Of a stretch of DNA of 64,000 nt, positions 8,195 through 18,029 are shown one piece after another. How positions within the stretch are numbered: position 1 is the first letter of the stretch; each line of letters starts with the position of its first letter. The notes below the pieces were generated by a model, which saw only the letters and a program-made list of their open reading frames with translations, did not search any database and had not been told where the DNA came from. The DNA is from Desulfobacterium sp. (GTDB taxonomy: Bacteria; Desulfobacterota; Desulfobacteria; Desulfobacterales; Desulfobacteraceae), in NCBI GenBank assembly GCA_030145245.1, contig JAQYWC010000066.1, forward strand, positions 38,680 through 102,679. The letters are read 5' to 3'. Both the position numbers and the translations under genes were made by a program.

Positions 8195-8591
8195 ACCATC
8201 CATGGTAAGGACGATTGAAGGGTTTACCCTTCTTGAGATAATGGTGAGTCTCTCCATTGTTGCCATCGTCTTTGTCTCCCTGTTCAAGATGCAGTCCTCG
8301 AGCATTCTGCTTGCCGGGTACGGCAAATTTCATTCAACCGCCCCCTTTCTTGCACGTCAGACCATCACCCGGATCGAAGGGGATCTTGCCGATGATTCCG
8401 ACCTGTCAGGTGATTTTGGAGACAGTTTCCCAGGGTACCAGTGGAGCGCAAGGATAACCGATTATCAGACCTTTGATTCTGCGATCATCCCGGAATCGGC
8501 AGCAGAACGACTCAAGCGGGTGGAGATCGATATCCTCCAGGGAGAAAACCAATTTACCCTGAACACCTGGAGATATCTTAGTAATGAATAG
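8178..8591 (+). CDS. gspI: Type II secretion minor pseudopilin GspI
   Basis: Minor pseudopilin of the tip complex; cleavage motif EG/FTLLEIMVSLSIVAIVFV. Two starts are possible: TTG at 8178 (AGGAG seven bases upstream, 15-residue leader, overlaps gspH) and ATG at 8202 (7-residue leader but no ribosome site). I chose 8178 on the ribosome site. It overlaps gspJ by eight bases. GspI, GspJ and GspK form the tip that primes the pseudopilus. Confidence 0.85.
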   Translation: MTSACKPSMVRTIEGFTLLEIMVSLSIVAIVFVSLFKMQSSSILLAGYGKFHSTAPFLARQTITRIEGDLADDSDLSGDFGDSFPGYQWSARITDYQTFDSAIIPESAAERLKRVEIDILQGENQFTLNTWRYLSNE

Positions 8592-9249
8592 GGGATTCAC
8601 GCTGATAGAGATCCTCATCGCCGTCCTGATCTTCGGGATCCTGATGACCACCCTGTTCACCTCGTTCCAGTCTTTCATCTCCTCTTCAACGGCCGTAAGC
8701 GACGGGATGGCACAGGACGAACGGATCAGAACCCTCCTGGGGCACCTGGAAAGGGATCTTGGCGCCCTCTACATCTCCCGGCCCCCACGGTACAAAAAAC
8801 CTGCATCCATTTCCGACCCGGATCCGTTCAGGTTCGACGGCACCCAGGAGAGCGTTGGCGGCACCCTTGTCTCAAGGCTTGGGTTTGCCTCCCTCAACCA
8901 CCTCTCCCTGGGAAAAAAGGATATCCCCGGCGTGGCACGGATCGCCTACCATGCAAGGTCCAATAACGACAACGGAATCGATCTTTGCAGGTCCGACACA
9001 TTAAGACCCTTTGACGAGCCCAGGGAGGGCTCCTGCGATCCCGTGCTTATCCACAACATATCGGAATTCGAATTAATTTATGTGGACCAAGAGGGGGATG
9101 AACACAGCTCCTGGGACTCTGAATCGGACACCGTCAAGTACACCTTTCCCGTTTCCGTAAAGTTCAAGATCACCCTCAACACAGGCGATGTCCCAAAGAT
9201 CGTTGAGACCCAAATTGCCCTTCCCGTTTCAAGGGAGGCCCTGGATTGA
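8584..9249 (+). CDS. gspJ: Type II secretion minor pseudopilin GspJ
   Basis: 221 residues from ATG 8584. A very short leader precedes RG/FTLIEILIAVLIFGILM, with Glu at +5. The rest fits GspJ in length and in the conserved QDERIRTLLGHLERDL region after the helix. It overlaps gspK at a TTGA junction, so the two are likely coupled. Confidence 0.9.
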   Translation: MNRGFTLIEILIAVLIFGILMTTLFTSFQSFISSSTAVSDGMAQDERIRTLLGHLERDLGALYISRPPRYKKPASISDPDPFRFDGTQESVGGTLVSRLGFASLNHLSLGKKDIPGVARIAYHARSNNDNGIDLCRSDTLRPFDEPREGSCDPVLIHNISEFELIYVDQEGDEHSSWDSESDTVKYTFPVSVKFKITLNTGDVPKIVETQIALPVSREALD

Positions 9250-10349
9250 CAAAGGTCGGCAACAATAAAAACGGCATGGCCCTCCTGATCTGCCTTGCCA
9301 TCATTTCGGTACTTGCCGCAGCCGGTCTTGAACTGGGGAAAAGGGTGAGGAACTCAACCGACCATGCCATTGTGCTCCAGGAAAGCTTCAGGGCCGAAGA
9401 GATGGCCCTGGCAGGAATCAACCTTGCCATGCTGCTCCTGGAAGAGGATGCAAACGCCAACGAGACCGATTCCGTTCAGGAGAACTGGGCCGACCCGGAT
9501 ATCCTTGGGTCGGCAATCGCCTCCCTGGGATACGACACCGGAAAGGTGACCCTCTCCATTGTTGATGAACTGGGAAAAATCCAGGTAAACGCCCTGATAA
9601 CCGAATTTCCCGGCAGCACCTTCAACACTGACCAGCAAGAATTTTGGGAACGCTTTCTGGACCTGCTGATCTCGGCTGACAAATCCGAGGATGCAAGGGA
9701 TCCCGTGGAGATCATCAACTGCCTCAAGGACTGGCTCGACTCAAATGATGATGACCTGGAAACAGGCACCTCCGGCGAAGAATCCTCCTATTACCAGGAC
9801 CTTGACCCGCCCTACACCTGCACCAACGGTCCCTTTGATATCCTGGACGAGATCTTTCTGGTCAAGGGCGTGTCAAAGGATATTCTGACCCATGAAACGG
9901 TTGAGGGGGCCCCGGAGGTCACCCTTGAATTTTCAGAAGCCTTTACCGTGTTCGGGATGGATGATACTGTGTCCGAAAATGGGCGCTACCGTTTTCCTGG
10001 GACCATCAACATCAACACGGCCAATGACATGGTACTGGCGGCCCTTCTTCCTTCAGGCATGGAAGACCAGGTCCAGGAGCTGGTTGATTACAGGGTTCAG
10101 AAACAGGAAGAGACAGGGGATTTTGTAAACACCCTTGACAAGGGATGGTACAAAACGGTAATCGACTTATCAGAAAAAGAGGGTAAACGGTTCGACCGCC
10201 TGATACGCTACTCAAGCCATATTTTCAAGGCAGAGTGCTCAGCTACAGTGGGCAATACGGAAAAAACGATAAGAGCCTATATTAAGAGAAAGAAGGACAA
10301 AGAGACCAACAGATGGACTTGCAGAACCATCCGGTTGTTGAGGAGTTAG
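9246..10349 (+). CDS. gspK: Type II secretion minor pseudopilin GspK
   Basis: 367 residues starting with TTG at 9246; GGGAGG lies seven bases upstream. The cleavage region NG/MALLICLAIISVLAAAG lacks the Glu at +5, which is the known mark of GspK. A helix-hairpin-helix-like segment is visible in GTININTANDMVLAALLPSGM. It is somewhat longer than usual GspK proteins. GspK caps the pseudopilus. Confidence 0.92.
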   Translation: MTKVGNNKNGMALLICLAIISVLAAAGLELGKRVRNSTDHAIVLQESFRAEEMALAGINLAMLLLEEDANANETDSVQENWADPDILGSAIASLGYDTGKVTLSIVDELGKIQVNALITEFPGSTFNTDQQEFWERFLDLLISADKSEDARDPVEIINCLKDWLDSNDDDLETGTSGEESSYYQDLDPPYTCTNGPFDILDEIFLVKGVSKDILTHETVEGAPEVTLEFSEAFTVFGMDDTVSENGRYRFPGTININTANDMVLAALLPSGMEDQVQELVDYRVQKQEETGDFVNTLDKGWYKTVIDLSEKEGKRFDRLIRYSSHIFKAECSATVGNTEKTIRAYIKRKKDKETNRWTCRTIRLLRS

Positions 10350-10358
10350 AGGCTTTTT

Positions 10359-11789
10359 ATGAACAGAACGATCCTTGGACTTGACATAGGAAACAATTCG
10401 CTTTCGGCCGTTGTTGTGGAAAAGCCGTTAAAGGGGTTTTCCATAAAGGAAAGCGTGACCATCTCCTTTGACGACCTTGAGAGCCATGGGGATTCCACCC
10501 CGGAAGAGACGGATATCAGCCGCTTTGAGCAGGCTCTTTCCCTTCTTATGGAAAAGATCGACTGCAAAGGATTCTCCGCTGTGGCCGTGGCCATTCCCTC
10601 ACCCTGGGTCTCGTTCAGGAACATCTCCCTTCCGTTCCGCTCAGCCAAAAAGATACGGCAGGTCCTTGGGTTTGAGCTGGCCTCCCACCTTCCCCTGGCA
10701 GACGAGACCTATGTGTCGGATTTCACCCAGCCCCCCAAAACAGGCGCAGGTGATTTCCCCCCTTTGTTGACGGCATCGGTTCCGGACACGACCCTTGGGG
10801 ACTGTTTCAGCGCCCTTGCAACAGCAGATCTGCAACCCTCCCTCATCACGGTCCAGGGCTACATAGCCGCCGATCATTTGTTAGAATCCGGCATTGACGA
10901 GGAGCACACCCTGTGGATCGACCGTACCGAAGATCACACCACCCTGTGCCTTGGCGTAAAGGGAGCCATCGTCCAGGTCCGGTCCCTGGGAGCGAACCTT
11001 ACTATACCCGCCCTGGCAAAAGCCGTACAGCAGACTGTTAAAGGAGAACACCAGCGGTCCCAGGAGGGGTTTATGCCCCAAAGATGCATCATCACTTCCC
11101 CGGAGGAAGATGCTGCCCCCCTGTGTGCCCCCCTTGAAGAGGCACTCGGGTGTCCGGTGGTCTCCATGGATCCGCAACCCATCAATGCAATCTCAGCCGC
11201 CCTTGCCAATGCGACCTCCAGACCTGTCTTCAATTTCTGCCAGGGAGACTACTCCGAGGATTCCATCCTGAAACGCTATACAGCCAATATCGCTGTGCTG
11301 CTCATCTTTGTTGTCGTGGCATTTTCAGCCTTTATGTTCAAGGTCCATGCCGACATCGCATTCATGGAGAACAACGCAGCAGAGCTCGAGCAGGCAAGCA
11401 CTGCCATATTCAAAAAGAGCTTTCCAAAAGTAACGAGGATCGTGGATCCACTGATGCAGATGAAAATAGAGCTCAAACAGCTCAAGGAGACCTCGGGCCT
11501 TTCCGGCGAGGGAACCACCCCCCCGGATGGACTCAACCACTCTTGCGTCGACATTCTTGCTGAGCTGTCAAACAAGATACCGATGTCCATCGACGTTGAA
11601 ACCAACAGGTTTATCCTGAACCCGGGCCGTATTCTCCTGTCCGGGTCCACGGCAAACTTCAACAATGTTGACAAAATAAAGGGGCTGCTTGAAGGGTCGG
11701 CTCTGTTCAAGCAGGTGGAGATCCAGAGCGCTGCGGCAGATAAAACTGGAAAACGGGTTCGATTTAAATTTGTCATTACCCTGGGATAA
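10359..11789 (+). CDS. gspL: Type II secretion inner-membrane protein GspL
   Basis: 476 residues from ATG 10359 (AGAGG upstream). The N-terminal cytoplasmic domain has the actin-like PilM/GspL fold signature ILGLDIGNNSLSAVVVEK. One transmembrane helix at about residues 307-329 (NIAVLLIFVVVAFSAFMF) is followed by a periplasmic domain. GspL anchors the GspE ATPase to the inner-membrane platform with GspM, the next gene. Confidence 0.88.
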   Translation: MNRTILGLDIGNNSLSAVVVEKPLKGFSIKESVTISFDDLESHGDSTPEETDISRFEQALSLLMEKIDCKGFSAVAVAIPSPWVSFRNISLPFRSAKKIRQVLGFELASHLPLADETYVSDFTQPPKTGAGDFPPLLTASVPDTTLGDCFSALATADLQPSLITVQGYIAADHLLESGIDEEHTLWIDRTEDHTTLCLGVKGAIVQVRSLGANLTIPALAKAVQQTVKGEHQRSQEGFMPQRCIITSPEEDAAPLCAPLEEALGCPVVSMDPQPINAISAALANATSRPVFNFCQGDYSEDSILKRYTANIAVLLIFVVVAFSAFMFKVHADIAFMENNAAELEQASTAIFKKSFPKVTRIVDPLMQMKIELKQLKETSGLSGEGTTPPDGLNHSCVDILAELSNKIPMSIDVETNRFILNPGRILLSGSTANFNNVDKIKGLLEGSALFKQVEIQSAAADKTGKRVRFKFVITLG

Positions 11790-11796
11790 TTTACGT

Positions 11797-12330
11797 ATGA
11801 ACATTTCACAACGAGACAAAAAGGCGTTGATCATCTGCGCAGGATTTCTGATAACCTTTGTTGTTGTTCAGTTTATCCTGGTGCCGGCCCTGGACCGCAA
11901 AAAAGAGCTGGAACAGCGGGTTGCGGCCAATGAAACAGCCTTGAACGAAATCATCGCACTGCAGCAGGAGTATTCCAGCCTCTCCAGGATGAACATGGCT
12001 GAAACCGGTATTTTGTCCCAACGGGCCAAGGGGTTCACCCTATTCTCCTTTCTGGACACCCTGGCTGAAAAGAGCGGCGTCAAGGACAACGTGGCCTACA
12101 TGAAGCCCTCCTCCAGGACCTTCAACGACAAAAACTACGCCATCTCCATGGTCAAGATAAAACTGGACACCCTCTACCTCAAGGAGCTGGTGGATTTTCT
12201 CTACAGCGTTGAAAGCTCCCGGAACGGTGTGCACATAAGATCCCTGTCCCTCTCCAAGACGGGCAAGGAGCAAACCATGATAGACGCCATTGTCGAGGCT
12301 GAAACCCTGGTAAAAGGAGATGCCGCCTGA
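11797..12330 (+). CDS. gspM: Type II secretion inner-membrane protein GspM
   Basis: 177 residues from ATG 11797. Short cytoplasmic N-terminus, one transmembrane helix (ALIICAGFLITFVVVQFILV), a coiled-coil stretch (residues about 34-60) and a small periplasmic ferredoxin-like domain: the GspM/PilO build. The call rests mostly on this topology and on its place between gspL and gspN. Its TGA and the gspN ATG share one base. Confidence 0.85.
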   Translation: MNISQRDKKALIICAGFLITFVVVQFILVPALDRKKELEQRVAANETALNEIIALQQEYSSLSRMNMAETGILSQRAKGFTLFSFLDTLAEKSGVKDNVAYMKPSSRTFNDKNYAISMVKIKLDTLYLKELVDFLYSVESSRNGVHIRSLSLSKTGKEQTMIDAIVEAETLVKGDAA

Positions 12331-13196
12331 TGGGTGCAAAAAACGTCTCCCTCTACCTGACCTACGCCATCCTGACCTTCCTCGTTTTTGCATACCTGCT
12401 CTTTCCAGGTGAAAAGGCAGGCCTTCTCATGGCGGACAGGCTGAACCGAATCAGCCAGGACCTTAAGGTGGAGCTCAACCCGGTAACCCCGGTACTGCCC
12501 ATGGGATTAAAGACCCTGAACCCGGAGCTCACCCTTTTCAACACCACCACGGTCACCCTGGATTCATTCTTTTTCTCCCCGAACATTTTTTCCCTGTTCA
12601 AATCCCAGAACTCGGCGGATTTCACAGCAGCGCTCTTCAACGGGATCGTCAAAGGCCATGTGTCAGCACCACGCTCTGCCAACCCGTCCGGAATCACCCT
12701 CACCTCGAAATTTTCAGAACTTGAGATCGCCCCCATCGAATTCAACACCGGAGAGACCGCCCTGAGTTCCCGTTTCACCCTGGGCGGCACCTTTGATTAC
12801 GGCCTCAATCAGGCACCCGGGGATGCCAGGGGCACCCTTCGCCTTTCAAATCTGATCACCGAGGTCCACAACCCGCTGCTTGAAAAGCTGGGCATCTCTG
12901 AGTTTCATTTCACCACCGTTGACATGAACTACACCATCAAGAAGAACCGGATGGATATCCTGAGTTTCAAGGCCCTGGGAAGCGAGGCAACCATAACCCT
13001 GACCGGCACAGGCGTAATCAACGCGCCTGTTGGAAAAAGCAGATTGAACCTCAAGGGAGAAATTCGACCGGATACGGCCTATCTGACCAGCTTTGCCGGG
13101 CTATCCTCCGTTGCAATGCTGTTTGACGATTCAAAAAAAGGGGGAATTCCCTTCACCATTTCAGGAACCGTGGAGAAACCCATTTTCAGATTATGA
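12330..13196 (+). CDS. gspN: Type II secretion protein GspN
   Basis: 288 residues: one N-terminal transmembrane helix (YLTYAILTFLVFAYLLF) and a periplasmic beta-rich domain ending in GIPFTISGTVEKPIFRL, typical of GspN in deltaproteobacteria. GspN is an accessory component that many systems lack. It overlaps gspC by four bases. Confidence 0.85.
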   Translation: MGAKNVSLYLTYAILTFLVFAYLLFPGEKAGLLMADRLNRISQDLKVELNPVTPVLPMGLKTLNPELTLFNTTTVTLDSFFFSPNIFSLFKSQNSADFTAALFNGIVKGHVSAPRSANPSGITLTSKFSELEIAPIEFNTGETALSSRFTLGGTFDYGLNQAPGDARGTLRLSNLITEVHNPLLEKLGISEFHFTTVDMNYTIKKNRMDILSFKALGSEATITLTGTGVINAPVGKSRLNLKGEIRPDTAYLTSFAGLSSVAMLFDDSKKGGIPFTISGTVEKPIFRL

Positions 13197-14059
13197 AAAC
13201 TCTTTTTACATGCTTAAATCTCATCTGTTTGACGGTTGCCCTCTATTTCTGCACCGGGATCATGTACAAGCGAATCGAGACCGCAACATACAGCCCTCCC
13301 GATCTCTCCCAACGCATGAACAAGGGGGGGCAGGAACGGCAGACCCGGGATGGAAAAAAGATCTCCGCTGCTCAAACCCGGTCGATCACGGGCCGCAATC
13401 TTTTCAAGGCATCGGTGGCCCCGGACAAAAAGGAAAAGAACACCCCGGAGGTTGATCTTGAAAACCAGGAAGATCTTGAAAAAACCACCCTCAACCTGAA
13501 GCTGTGGGGAACCGTGGCAGGCATCGGCAGCGGGTCCTTTGCTGTGATCCAGGAAAAATCCAGCAGGACCCAGGCCCTGTACCACGAGGGTGACAGCGTT
13601 GCCGGCGCCGAAATAAAGAAGATCATGCGATCCAGCGTAATCCTCAACCACAACGGCGAGAACCAGATCCTGGAGATGGAGACCACCACCCCCAAGGGGC
13701 GGGGCAGATCCCCCTCTCGAGAACCTTCGATCAGCTCTTCTAACATGACCATACAGCGGTCCGTCATTGATGAAGCCATGGGCGACATGGAAAGCCTGAT
13801 GAAACAGGTCAGGGTCAGACCCCATTTTTCCAAGGGCAAACCCGACGGACTCTTGATATACGGCATAAAAAGCAATGCCCTTTTCAAAAAAATGGGATTA
13901 AGAAACGGAGACATCATCATGGGGGTTGACGGTAAAGAGATCACCTCCATCGACGATGCCCTCTCCCTGTACCAGGGACTGAGACAGGCGTCCGAAGCGA
14001 ACATAAAACTGAAAAGGCGAGGTAAAGTAAAGGAGATCAACTACCATGTCCAGCAATAA
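13193..14059 (+). CDS. gspC: Type II secretion inner-membrane protein GspC with PDZ domain
   Basis: 288 residues. N-terminal transmembrane helix, then the homology region (NLKLWGTVAGIGSGSFAVIQ, residues about 100-160) that contacts the GspD N0 domain. A C-terminal PDZ domain follows (IKSNALFKKMGLRNGDIIMGVDGKEI), implicated in substrate choice in related systems. The last 14 bases overlap gspD, whose product is its partner. Confidence 0.92.
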   Translation: MKTLFTCLNLICLTVALYFCTGIMYKRIETATYSPPDLSQRMNKGGQERQTRDGKKISAAQTRSITGRNLFKASVAPDKKEKNTPEVDLENQEDLEKTTLNLKLWGTVAGIGSGSFAVIQEKSSRTQALYHEGDSVAGAEIKKIMRSSVILNHNGENQILEMETTTPKGRGRSPSREPSISSSNMTIQRSVIDEAMGDMESLMKQVRVRPHFSKGKPDGLLIYGIKSNALFKKMGLRNGDIIMGVDGKEITSIDDALSLYQGLRQASEANIKLKRRGKVKEINYHVQQ

Positions 14060-15995
14060 ATTTTGGGTACTTCCCCTTTTTGCAATACTGATTATCAACT
14101 GTTTTTCCCCCCTTCCATCTGTAGTCACCCAGGCTCAGGCCGCTGATTCCAAGGTTGCTGGCAAATATATATCCATTGATTTCAACAATGTGGATATCAA
14201 CGTGTTCATCAAGTTCATCAGCGAACTGACCAAAAAGAATTTTGTGGTGGATAAAAGGGTCAAGGGCAACGTGACCATCATCTCTCCGTCCAAGATATCG
14301 GTGGAAGAGGCCTATGGGGTGTTTGAATCCGTGCTTTCCATCCACGGATTCACCGCGGTTGAAGCAGGACAGGTGACCAAAATCATCCCTGCTCCTGAAG
14401 CCCGGTCCAAAAGCATCGATACCCGGATCTCAAAGGGGAAAGAATCCCCCACAGACAGTATCGTCACCCGGATCATCCCCTTGAAATTTGCCGAGGCAAA
14501 CGAGCTCAAGAAACTCTTCACGCCGCTTATCTCCAAGGGAAGCGTCATCCTTGCCTATGCCGCCACCAACACCCTGATCATCACCGACACCCTCTCCAAC
14601 ATCGAGCGGCTTTTGACCATCATCAATACCGTGGATGTTATGGGCATCGGGAAACGGATCTCCGTGATTCCCATCGAGAATGCCGATGCGGTCAAGCTTG
14701 TCAAGAACCTCTCCACCATCTTCATGGCCAGAATCAGGACCACCAAAAGCAAGCAGGCCCCGGAGATGATCGTGAAATTCGTGGCCGACGACCGCACCAA
14801 CTCCATTGTGGTGCTGGCAAGCGATATCGAAACCGACCGGGTCAAGAAACTTGTGGCCCTGCTGGACAAAAAGATTCCCAGGGGAGATGAGAAGATCCGG
14901 GTCTACTATCTGGAGCATGCATCTGCCGAAACCCTTGCCAAGGTGCTCCAGGAGATGCCGGTGAAAAAGAGCGCCCAGACCAAAAACGGAAAAAAAACCG
15001 CCCCGGTGATCTCCGACACGGTGAAGATCACGGCGGACAAGGCCACCAACAGCCTGATCATCATGGCGGAAAAAGAGGATTATCCGGTTCTCGAAGAGGT
15101 GATCCAGAAACTCGACATCCCAAGGTCCATGGTCTATATCGAGAGCCTCATCATGGAGGTAAAGGTCAACGCCGGGCTCAATATCGGCACCCAGTGGCAG
15201 GTCGGGGAAGGGTATGACCAGGACTCAGACGGCAACGACCAGGGCGCCTATTTCGGCGGATTCGGAGGAAAAGATTACGGCAATCTAATTACTGCTGCCA
15301 CAAAGGGGGCACTTCCTCCTGGATTTTCCGCCGGCATCGTTGGCAAAACCATCACCATCGGTGATGTGACCTTTCCCAGTATCGGGGCGGTGATCCAGGC
15401 CTATGAAACAGACAATGACACCCACATTCTCTCAACCCCCCAGATCCTCACCACGGACAATGAAGAGGCCACCATCACCATTGGCAAGAACGTGCCCTAC
15501 CAGACCCGGTCAGCGGCCGAGAGCGGCACCGACACCTACAGCTCCTATGAGTACAAGGACGTGGGCATCACCCTGAAGATCACCCCCCAGATCAGCAAGG
15601 ACCGGCTGGTTCGACTCAACGTGTTCCAGGAGATCACCTCCCTTGACAACGCCAACCCGACAACCAATGACCGCCCCACCACCCTGAAGCGCAAGATCGA
15701 GACCACCCTGATCGTGGAAGACGGCAACACCGTGGTAATCGGAGGGCTCATCGACGAAACCCTCTCCAACATAGAGCACAAGGTGCCCTGCCTTGGAGAT
15801 ATTCCCGGCCTCTCCTATCTGTTTAAATCCCTCTCCACCGGCGATGACAAGACCAATCTCTACGTGTTCCTGACCCCCAGGGTAATAAAAAACCCCTTTG
15901 AGGCCACCGAACTCTACAAATCCAAGCGCCAGGAGATCGATGAAGTGCGCCAGGGGGATGTAAAACTCTACAACGGCACAGAGGAGAGTAAATGA
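14046..15995 (+). CDS. gspD: Type II secretion outer-membrane secretin GspD
   Basis: 649 residues. Signal peptide (cleavage near AQA/ADSK), N0 domain (ISIDFNNVDINVFIKFISEL), repeated N1-N3 modules with NTLIITDT, TNSIVVLASD and TNSLIIMAE, then the secretin core: TIGKNVPYQT, VGITLKITPQIS, NTVVIGGLIDE and IPGLSYLFKS. It forms the gated outer-membrane channel. No S-domain for a pilotin is obvious at the C-terminus. Confidence 0.95.
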   Translation: MSSNKFWVLPLFAILIINCFSPLPSVVTQAQAADSKVAGKYISIDFNNVDINVFIKFISELTKKNFVVDKRVKGNVTIISPSKISVEEAYGVFESVLSIHGFTAVEAGQVTKIIPAPEARSKSIDTRISKGKESPTDSIVTRIIPLKFAEANELKKLFTPLISKGSVILAYAATNTLIITDTLSNIERLLTIINTVDVMGIGKRISVIPIENADAVKLVKNLSTIFMARIRTTKSKQAPEMIVKFVADDRTNSIVVLASDIETDRVKKLVALLDKKIPRGDEKIRVYYLEHASAETLAKVLQEMPVKKSAQTKNGKKTAPVISDTVKITADKATNSLIIMAEKEDYPVLEEVIQKLDIPRSMVYIESLIMEVKVNAGLNIGTQWQVGEGYDQDSDGNDQGAYFGGFGGKDYGNLITAATKGALPPGFSAGIVGKTITIGDVTFPSIGAVIQAYETDNDTHILSTPQILTTDNEEATITIGKNVPYQTRSAAESGTDTYSSYEYKDVGITLKITPQISKDRLVRLNVFQEITSLDNANPTTNDRPTTLKRKIETTLIVEDGNTVVIGGLIDETLSNIEHKVPCLGDIPGLSYLFKSLSTGDDKTNLYVFLTPRVIKNPFEATELYKSKRQEIDEVRQGDVKLYNGTEESK

Positions 15996-17686
15996 GCGTT
16001 GAAACATTTATAGAACATCTCTCCCAGAAAACCTTTGTGGATGATGATGCAATAGAAACCATCAAAGATCTTTACCAGCACCAGGGAGACAATTTTTCCG
16101 AAGCCCTGGTGATGTCAAAGCTGGTGCCGGAGGATGCCATGCTCCAGGCCCTTGGATCCATCTACGGCATCCCCTTTGAACCTGAGCTTTCCGGGCCAAC
16201 CACCTGGGCTGACTTTACGGAAACCGTGTCCATCCACTTTTTAAAAAAGTTCCTCCTGGTTCCCCTGAAAGCGGAGAACGGCCGGACCACCATCGCCCTC
16301 CACGATCCTTGCGACCTCCAGGCCGTGGACGATATGGCCGCCATCCTGGGCCTTGACGACTACAGCCTGGTGCTATCGTCAAAGGGCGAGATTCTATCGG
16401 CCATCAATGCCCTGTACAACCAGAGCCAGGACAACGTCCAGCAGCTGGTGGAGGACATGGAGGGGAACAGCTCCAACATCATCATGGAGATCGAAAAGAC
16501 GGCCGATCTTCTGGACGACACCAGCGACGCCCCGGTCATCCGGCTGGTGAACCACATCATATCCAGATCGGTCAAGGCCAATGCCAGCGACATCCATATC
16601 GAACCCTTCCAGGAGAGCCTCAAGGTAAGATACCGCATCGACGGCATCCTCTACGAGATGCTCACCCCCCCAAAATGGATCCAGTCGGCCCTGATCTCAA
16701 GGATCAAGGTAATGGCCAAGATGAACATCGCCGAGAAACGGGCCCCCCAGGACGGCAGGCTCGAGGTGAGAATCGGTGAGCAAAAGATCGACATCCGTGT
16801 GTCCACGGTGCCCACCTCCTTTGGTGAACGCCTGGTAATGCGGCTGTTGAACAAGTCCGGCTCCCTGTTGAAACTTATGGAGTTTGGTTTTTCAGAAAAA
16901 GACCTCACCCTCATCAAGGAGCTGATCTGCCTCAACAACGGCATCGTCCTCGTGACCGGCCCCACGGGAAGCGGCAAGACCACCACCCTCTATGCGGCCC
17001 TGTCCGCCATCAACTCCCCGGACAAGAACATCATCACCATTGAGGACCCCGTGGAGTACAACCTCATGGGCATCGGCCAGATCCAGGTCAACCGGAAAAC
17101 AGGGGTCACCTTTGCCGCAGGCTTGAGGTCGGTCGTAAGGCAGGACCCGGATGTGATCCTGGTGGGGGAGATCCGGGATCTCGAGACGGCGGAAATCGCC
17201 ATACAGTCCGCCCTCACCGGCCATCTGGTTTTTTCCACCCTCCACACCAACGACGCGGCAGGGGCTGTAACCCGGCTCACGGACCTTGGGGTGGAGCCCT
17301 ATCTGATCACCTCCTCGGTCAAGGCAGTAATCGCCCAGCGCCTGGTACGAGTGCTCTGCGAAGAGTGTAAAGAGGAATATTGCCTGAGCGAGGCGGAGCT
17401 TGGCTACCTCAAGATCCAGGACCGCACACCCGGCCAGTGCAGGGCGTTCAAGGCCAGGGGATGTGACAACTGCTTTGACACGGGGTACACGGGCAGACAG
17501 GCGATCCTGGAGATCATGGAGATCGATGAAGAGCTCAAGTCCATGATCCTCACCACCTCCGACTCCAACCAGATCAAATCCCTGGCCCTGAAACACGGCA
17601 TGGAGACCCTTCGCCAGAACGGCGTTGCCAAGGTGCTGGCCGGTATCACCACGGTGGAAGAGGTGCTGCGTGTCACCCAGGAGTAG
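15992..17686 (+). CDS. gspE: Type II secretion ATPase GspE
   Basis: 564-residue hexameric ATPase. N-terminal GspE_N domain (residues about 1-150), then the catalytic core: Walker A GPTGSGKTT (residues 323-331), Asp box region TIEDPVEYN, Walker B GEIRDLETAEIA, His box TGHLVFSTLHTND. A four-Cys zinc site is complete (C456, C459, C491, C494). It overlaps gspD by four bases. The next gene is not gspF, as in most operons, but a YidD-like gene. Confidence 0.96.
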   Translation: MSVETFIEHLSQKTFVDDDAIETIKDLYQHQGDNFSEALVMSKLVPEDAMLQALGSIYGIPFEPELSGPTTWADFTETVSIHFLKKFLLVPLKAENGRTTIALHDPCDLQAVDDMAAILGLDDYSLVLSSKGEILSAINALYNQSQDNVQQLVEDMEGNSSNIIMEIEKTADLLDDTSDAPVIRLVNHIISRSVKANASDIHIEPFQESLKVRYRIDGILYEMLTPPKWIQSALISRIKVMAKMNIAEKRAPQDGRLEVRIGEQKIDIRVSTVPTSFGERLVMRLLNKSGSLLKLMEFGFSEKDLTLIKELICLNNGIVLVTGPTGSGKTTTLYAALSAINSPDKNIITIEDPVEYNLMGIGQIQVNRKTGVTFAAGLRSVVRQDPDVILVGEIRDLETAEIAIQSALTGHLVFSTLHTNDAAGAVTRLTDLGVEPYLITSSVKAVIAQRLVRVLCEECKEEYCLSEAELGYLKIQDRTPGQCRAFKARGCDNCFDTGYTGRQAILEIMEIDEELKSMILTTSDSNQIKSLALKHGMETLRQNGVAKVLAGITTVEEVLRVTQE

Positions 17687-18029
17687 CAAAAGTAGCGCCT
17701 TTTGCCTGATTGCCCTGGCCATCCTCCTTGCAGGCTTTGCCCAGACGGCAGAATGCCGGGAGAACAGCAATCCAATCATAAATTTCTACGGAAAGTATAT
17801 CTCTCCGGCCGACGGGGACCGGTGTGCCATGACCCCCTCCTGCTCCGGCTATGCTGCCGAGGCATTCCGGAAACACGGCCCCCTCATGGGATGGATCATG
17901 ACCTGTGACAGGCTGGTCCGGTGCGGCAGGGACGAAACCCGGCTCTCTCCCAATATCATTAAAGGCAACACCCGCTTGACCCTTGATCCGGTTTCAGCCA
18001 ACGATTTCTGGTGGTACGACAAAAAATGA
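17670..18029 (+). CDS. YidD-family protein with an apparent signal peptide
   Basis: 119 residues from GTG 17670 (AGAGG six bases upstream), overlapping gspE by 17 bases. Residues about 35-90 carry the YidD/haemolytic-domain pattern: NPIINFYGKYISP, MTPSCSGYAAEAFRKHG and CDRLVRCGRDET, close to the canonical PSCSxYA and RLLRC blocks. Unlike normal YidD, a hydrophobic stretch with a signal-peptide look (FCLIALAILLAGFAQTAEC) comes first, so the domain may act outside the cytoplasm. Normal yidD lies near rnpA-yidC; this one trails gspE and overlaps the next gene (ATGA). Role unknown. Confidence 0.75.
   Translation: MSPRSSKSSAFCLIALAILLAGFAQTAECRENSNPIINFYGKYISPADGDRCAMTPSCSGYAAEAFRKHGPLMGWIMTCDRLVRCGRDETRLSPNIIKGNTRLTLDPVSANDFWWYDKK

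Noticed and set aside
16892..17779. Long open frame antisense to gspE (295 codons)
   Set aside because: It is the mirror of a fully conserved ATPase gene; low-complexity Gly/His/Asp content and no family signature.
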